8,303 nt of DNA, from assembly GCA_023230125.1 (NCBI GenBank), contig JALNXZ010000057.1, positions 1 to 8,303 of the forward strand, given 5' to 3'. Each line of letters begins with the position of its first letter. Position 1 is the stretch's first letter. Both the position numbers and the translations under genes were made by a program. The stretch is from Bacteroidales bacterium (GTDB lineage Bacteria; Bacteroidota; Bacteroidia; Bacteroidales; UBA1402). Shown piece after piece: positions 5,123 through 8,303 of this stretch. The notes beneath the pieces were generated by a model. That model searched no databases, was not told where the DNA came from, and was given only the letters and a program-made list of their open reading frames with translations.

Positions 5123-6364
5123 ATGAATCATATGGCATTGGTTAATGAGTGTTTTTTGAGTTTACCTGGTAATTATCTCTTTTCGGAGATCAACAAGAAG
5201 GTAAATACTTTTAGTTTGCAACATCCGGATGCAAAGCTGATACGAATGGGTATCGGGGATGTTACAAAACCTTTGGCTAAAGCTGTGATAGATGCCATGC
5301 ATCAAGCAGTTGTTGAAATGTCAGATGCAAAAACTTTTAGAGGATATGGACCTGAACAAGGTTATCGGTTTTTGATAGAAAAGATTATTGAGATAGATTT
5401 CAGATCCAGAGGTGTCACTGTTCAACCGGAGGAAGTGTTTATCAGTGACGGATGCAAAAGTGACATGGGAAATATCGGAGGATTGTTTGCCAAGGAAAAC
5501 GTGGTGGCTGTTACGGATCCTGTTTATCCGGTCTATGTGGATTCCAATGTGATGGACGGCAGGGGTGGCGGTACTTCGGCTTCAGGTATGTGGAAGAATA
5601 TTGTCTATTTGCCTTGTATAAAAGAAAACGATTTCATACCGGCTTTACCTGAAAAACCGGTTGATATTATTTATTTGTGCTTTCCGAACAATCCAACCGG
5701 AACAACTTTAACCAAACCGGAGCTGAAGAAATGGGTCGATTATGCGCTTGAAACCGGTGCCCTTATTTTGTTTGACGCAGCCTATGAGGCATTCATTGCA
5801 GAAGAGGATGTGCCTCACAGCATTTTTGAAATTGAAGGTGCGGAAAATTGTGCGATTGAATTCAGGAGCTTTTCCAAGACAGCAGGCTTTACTGGTATCA
5901 GATGTGGCTATACAGTCGTTCCAAAAAAAGTAGCAGCTCGTACAGGAACCGGCAAAAAGATTTTTTTAAATGCATTGTGGAACCGTCGACAGACAACGAA
6001 ATTCAACGGCGTATCTTATATTACACAAAGGGCTGCTGAGGCTGTTTATTCTGATGAAGGAATGAGGCAATGCAAGGAAAATATAGCTTATTATATGAAA
6101 AATGCGGCGATTGTCAGAGATGGTCTGAAGCATATGGGGTTGGAGGCTTTCGGTGGAATAAATGCACCTTACATCTGGTTCAAAACACCTGAAAATATTG
6201 ATTCATGGACGTTTTTTGACAGGATGCTCAAAGAAATACATGTGATTGGTACGCCTGGTGTTGGCTTCGGCCCAAGCGGAGAAGGATGTTTGCGATTGAC
6301 GGCTTTTGGAAGCAGGGAAGATACGGTAGCTGCGATGGAACGTTTCCAGTCGTGGAGTATATAG
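5123..6364 (+). CDS. dapL: LL-diaminopimelate aminotransferase
   Basis: This PLP enzyme converts tetrahydrodipicolinate directly to LL-diaminopimelate with glutamate as amino donor, bypassing the acylated DapD/DapC/DapE steps. It is a fold-type I aminotransferase of 413 residues, the normal DapL length. Visible motifs are MGIGDVTKPL (42-51), FRGYGPEQGY (72-81), FPNNPTG (187-193, N190 contacts PLP), LFDAAYEAF (216-224, D218 and Y221 at the cofactor), SFSKTAGFTGIRCGY (249-263, Schiff-base lysine K252) and RLTAFG (391-396, carboxylate-binding R391). Homologues usually begin MALVNE, so the true start may be the ATG at 5132 (residue 4). The ATG at 5123 has the better-placed AAGGAG. It directly follows dapF, whose substrate it makes, and glnN begins 36 bases after its stop. 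Its use of glutamate ties it to that neighbour. Confidence 0.97.
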   Translation: MNHMALVNECFLSLPGNYLFSEINKKVNTFSLQHPDAKLIRMGIGDVTKPLAKAVIDAMHQAVVEMSDAKTFRGYGPEQGYRFLIEKIIEIDFRSRGVTVQPEEVFISDGCKSDMGNIGGLFAKENVVAVTDPVYPVYVDSNVMDGRGGGTSASGMWKNIVYLPCIKENDFIPALPEKPVDIIYLCFPNNPTGTTLTKPELKKWVDYALETGALILFDAAYEAFIAEEDVPHSIFEIEGAENCAIEFRSFSKTAGFTGIRCGYTVVPKKVAARTGTGKKIFLNALWNRRQTTKFNGVSYITQRAAEAVYSDEGMRQCKENIAYYMKNAAIVRDGLKHMGLEAFGGINAPYIWFKTPENIDSWTFFDRMLKEIHVIGTPGVGFGPSGEGCLRLTAFGSREDTVAAMERFQSWSI

Positions 6365-6400
6365 AATTTTTAGATTATTGAACCTTCAAATAAATAATTT

Positions 6401-8303
6401 ATGTCATCACTTAGATTTCATCTTGTAAAAGAGGCCTTTTCGCACACACCCGTTGGTGTTGTTGCGCCTGACAAGAAAACGTCAGATTATTACGGAGTGA
6501 ATGTATTTAATCGTGACAAGATGAGTAAATACTTGTCTAAGGAAACGTTTAAAATTGTTACAGATGCCGTTGATAATGGTAAACCACTAGGACGCGAAAT
6601 TGCCAATCATGTGGCTGCCGGTATGAAAATGTGGGCACTGGAAATGGGCGTAACTCATTATACGCACTGGTTCCATCCATTAACTGACGGCACAGCCGAA
6701 AAGCATGACTCATTCATTGAACATGCTGGTAATGGCAATGTCTCAGAAGAATTCGAAGGTAAATTGCTGGCACAGCAGGAGCCGGATGCTTCCAGTTTCC
6801 CCAGTGGAGGTATACGCAATACGTTTGAAGCAAGGGGTTATACGGCATGGGATCCTTCATCACCCGCTTTTATAGTGGATGACACACTTTGCATTCCTAC
6901 CATTTTCATTTCTTATACGGGAGAGGCACTTGATTACAAGACTCCTCTGCTAAAGGCGTTATATGCAGTTAACAAAGCTGCAACTGAAACCTGTCGTTTC
7001 TTTGACCCAAAAGTCAATAAGGTTCAGTCCAATCTCGGCTGGGAGCAAGAATATTTTTTGGTTGACGAATCGTTGTACAGTGCTCGTCCTGACCTTTTAC
7101 TTACAGGTAGGACGTTGATGGGGCATGAATCCTCGAAAAATCAACAGTTGGAAGATCATTATTTCGGATCCATTCCACCACGTGTGGCCGCTTTTATGAA
7201 AGATCTCGAATATGAAGGGTATAAGCTCGGAATGCCGTTAAAGACACGTCATAATGAAGTTGCACCCAATCAGTTTGAGTTGGCACCCATTTACGAGGAA
7301 ACCAATCTTGCTGTCGATCACAACTTGTTGGTGATGGATGTTATGCACAAAGTTGCCAAACGTCATCATTTTCAGTTATTGTTGCACGAAAAGCCTTATG
7401 CGGGCATCAACGGTTCCGGAAAGCACAACAACTGGTCATTAAGTACGGATACAGGGGTTAACCTTTACGGACCTGGCAAGAATGCAACGGAAAACCTGCT
7501 ATTTATGACGTTTCTTGTCAATACACTTATGGCTGTCTATAAAAACAATGCGTTGTTAAAAGCATCGGTAGCTACTGCAACAAATGAACATAGACTGGGT
7601 GCCAATGAAGCACCTCCGGCCATTATCTCCGCTTTCCTTGGTTCTCAAATATCAAAGGTGTTGGATGAATTGGAAGCCAGTACAACGGATGAAGCCATCA
7701 AATTTGATGCGAAAGGTGTTTTTCATATGGGAGTCGGACAAATTCCGGAGTTATTGATAGACAATACAGACAGAAATCGTACTTCTTCTTTTGCCTTTAC
7801 AGGTAACCGTTTTGAGTTCAGGGCTGTAGGTTCCTCTGCCAATTGTGCTTCTGCCATGACTGTATTGAATACGGCAGTTGCAGTTCAGTTGGCTGAATTC
7901 AATGCAGAAGTCAAGAAACGGATGGAAGCAGGTGAAAACAAAGAAAAAGCGGTTTTTGCCATCATTCGTGAATACATCAAGATATCCAAGCCCATTCGTT
8001 TTGACGGCAATGGATACAGTGATGAATGGAAAGTTGAAGCTTTGGAAAGAGGACTGGACTGCGAAACCAGTGTTCCTGTTCAATACGATGCTTATCTGAA
8101 ACCTGAAGTGATAGACATGTTTGTCAAATCGGGTGTGATGAGTGAGGTGGAACTTTATGCCAGAAATGAAGTAAAGTGGGAGACCTATACGAAAAAAATC
8201 CAGATAGAGTCCAGGGTGCTTGGTGATATGGCGATGAACCACATCATACCAGTAGCTACCCGTTATCAGTCTTCTTTGCTTGACAATGTATATAAACTTA
8301 AAG
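6401..8303 (+). CDS. glnN: Type III glutamine synthetase, missing its C-terminal end at the window edge
   Basis: The frame is open from ATG 6401 to the window end, giving 634 residues. The family is usually about 700-730 residues, so roughly 70-100 are outside. GlnN makes glutamine from glutamate, ammonium and ATP. Motifs in order: FGSIPPRV-type sequence at 255-262, the metal-binding GWEQEYFLVD (213-222), EVAPNQFELAP (286-296), GINGSGKHNNWS (335-346) for glutamate and ATP binding, and NRTSSFAFTGNRFEFRAVGSS (459-479) with the catalytic Arg and metal-binding Glu. The last visible block is MAMNHIIPVATRYQ (610-623). This long form is the dodecameric GSIII first described in Bacteroides, distinct from the roughly 470-residue GlnA type I. 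It lies 36 bases after dapL with no terminator and no convincing separate promoter, so it is probably read from the dapF promoter. A promoter within dapL is also possible. Confidence 0.96.
   Translation, partial: MSSLRFHLVKEAFSHTPVGVVAPDKKTSDYYGVNVFNRDKMSKYLSKETFKIVTDAVDNGKPLGREIANHVAAGMKMWALEMGVTHYTHWFHPLTDGTAEKHDSFIEHAGNGNVSEEFEGKLLAQQEPDASSFPSGGIRNTFEARGYTAWDPSSPAFIVDDTLCIPTIFISYTGEALDYKTPLLKALYAVNKAATETCRFFDPKVNKVQSNLGWEQEYFLVDESLYSARPDLLLTGRTLMGHESSKNQQLEDHYFGSIPPRVAAFMKDLEYEGYKLGMPLKTRHNEVAPNQFELAPIYEETNLAVDHNLLVMDVMHKVAKRHHFQLLLHEKPYAGINGSGKHNNWSLSTDTGVNLYGPGKNATENLLFMTFLVNTLMAVYKNNALLKASVATATNEHRLGANEAPPAIISAFLGSQISKVLDELEASTTDEAIKFDAKGVFHMGVGQIPELLIDNTDRNRTSSFAFTGNRFEFRAVGSSANCASAMTVLNTAVAVQLAEFNAEVKKRMEAGENKEKAVFAIIREYIKISKPIRFDGNGYSDEWKVEALERGLDCETSVPVQYDAYLKPEVIDMFVKSGVMSEVELYARNEVKWETYTKKIQIESRVLGDMAMNHIIPVATRYQSSLLDNVYKLK

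Noticed and set aside
6365..6400. Separate promoter for glnN
   Set aside because: The 36-base gap has no TAnnTTTG match with a spaced TTTG; a promoter within dapL remains possible but unsupported.
7751..8242. A 163-residue open frame on the minus strand
   Set aside because: It lies wholly inside glnN, which has strong family motifs through the same bases; the antisense translation shows no recognisable domain.

Overview
The window looks like chromosomal DNA of a member of the Bacteroidota. Three things point there. Good matches to the Bacteroidota promoter (TTTG, about 20 bases, TAnnTTTG) lie ahead of the genes. Several starts lack a Shine-Dalgarno sequence. The gene set also fits the phylum: a free-standing biotin carrier between OadG-like and OadB-like subunits, LL-diaminopimelate aminotransferase, and type III glutamine synthetase. 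The exact genus cannot be read from the sequence. I found no intact mobile element, tRNA, rRNA or CRISPR array.

Layout. The left part (1-1055) runs on the minus strand. It holds a secreted or membrane-anchored M23 peptidase with a C-terminal LysM domain, followed 77 bases downstream by the start of tcdA (t6A dehydratase of tRNA), which is cut by the window edge. A 501-base divergent gap (1056-1556) has no gene but contains a perfect 13-base palindrome directly followed by a long three-part hairpin. The plus-strand cluster at 1557-3764 encodes three of the four usual parts of a sodium-translocating biotin-dependent decarboxylase: an OadG-like gamma subunit, the biotin carrier and the OadB membrane pump. 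The carboxyltransferase (alpha) subunit is absent from the window. A second gene-free gap (3765-4291) carries a possible decayed reading frame, then an inverted repeat and a very good promoter for the last cluster.

The last cluster (4292-8303, plus strand) is dapF, dapL and glnN. DapL makes LL-diaminopimelate from tetrahydrodipicolinate with glutamate as amino donor, and DapF epimerises it to meso-diaminopimelate for peptidoglycan and lysine. GlnN, cut by the right edge, fixes ammonium onto glutamate. The cluster therefore joins cell-wall and lysine synthesis to nitrogen assimilation. The M23 peptidase at the other end acts on the diaminopimelate-containing wall, but it is a separate transcription unit.

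Nothing here is clearly a new system. The points most worth checking are the decarboxylase cluster without its alpha subunit, the structured divergent gap, the dyad next to the dapF promoter, and the possible decayed reading frame.
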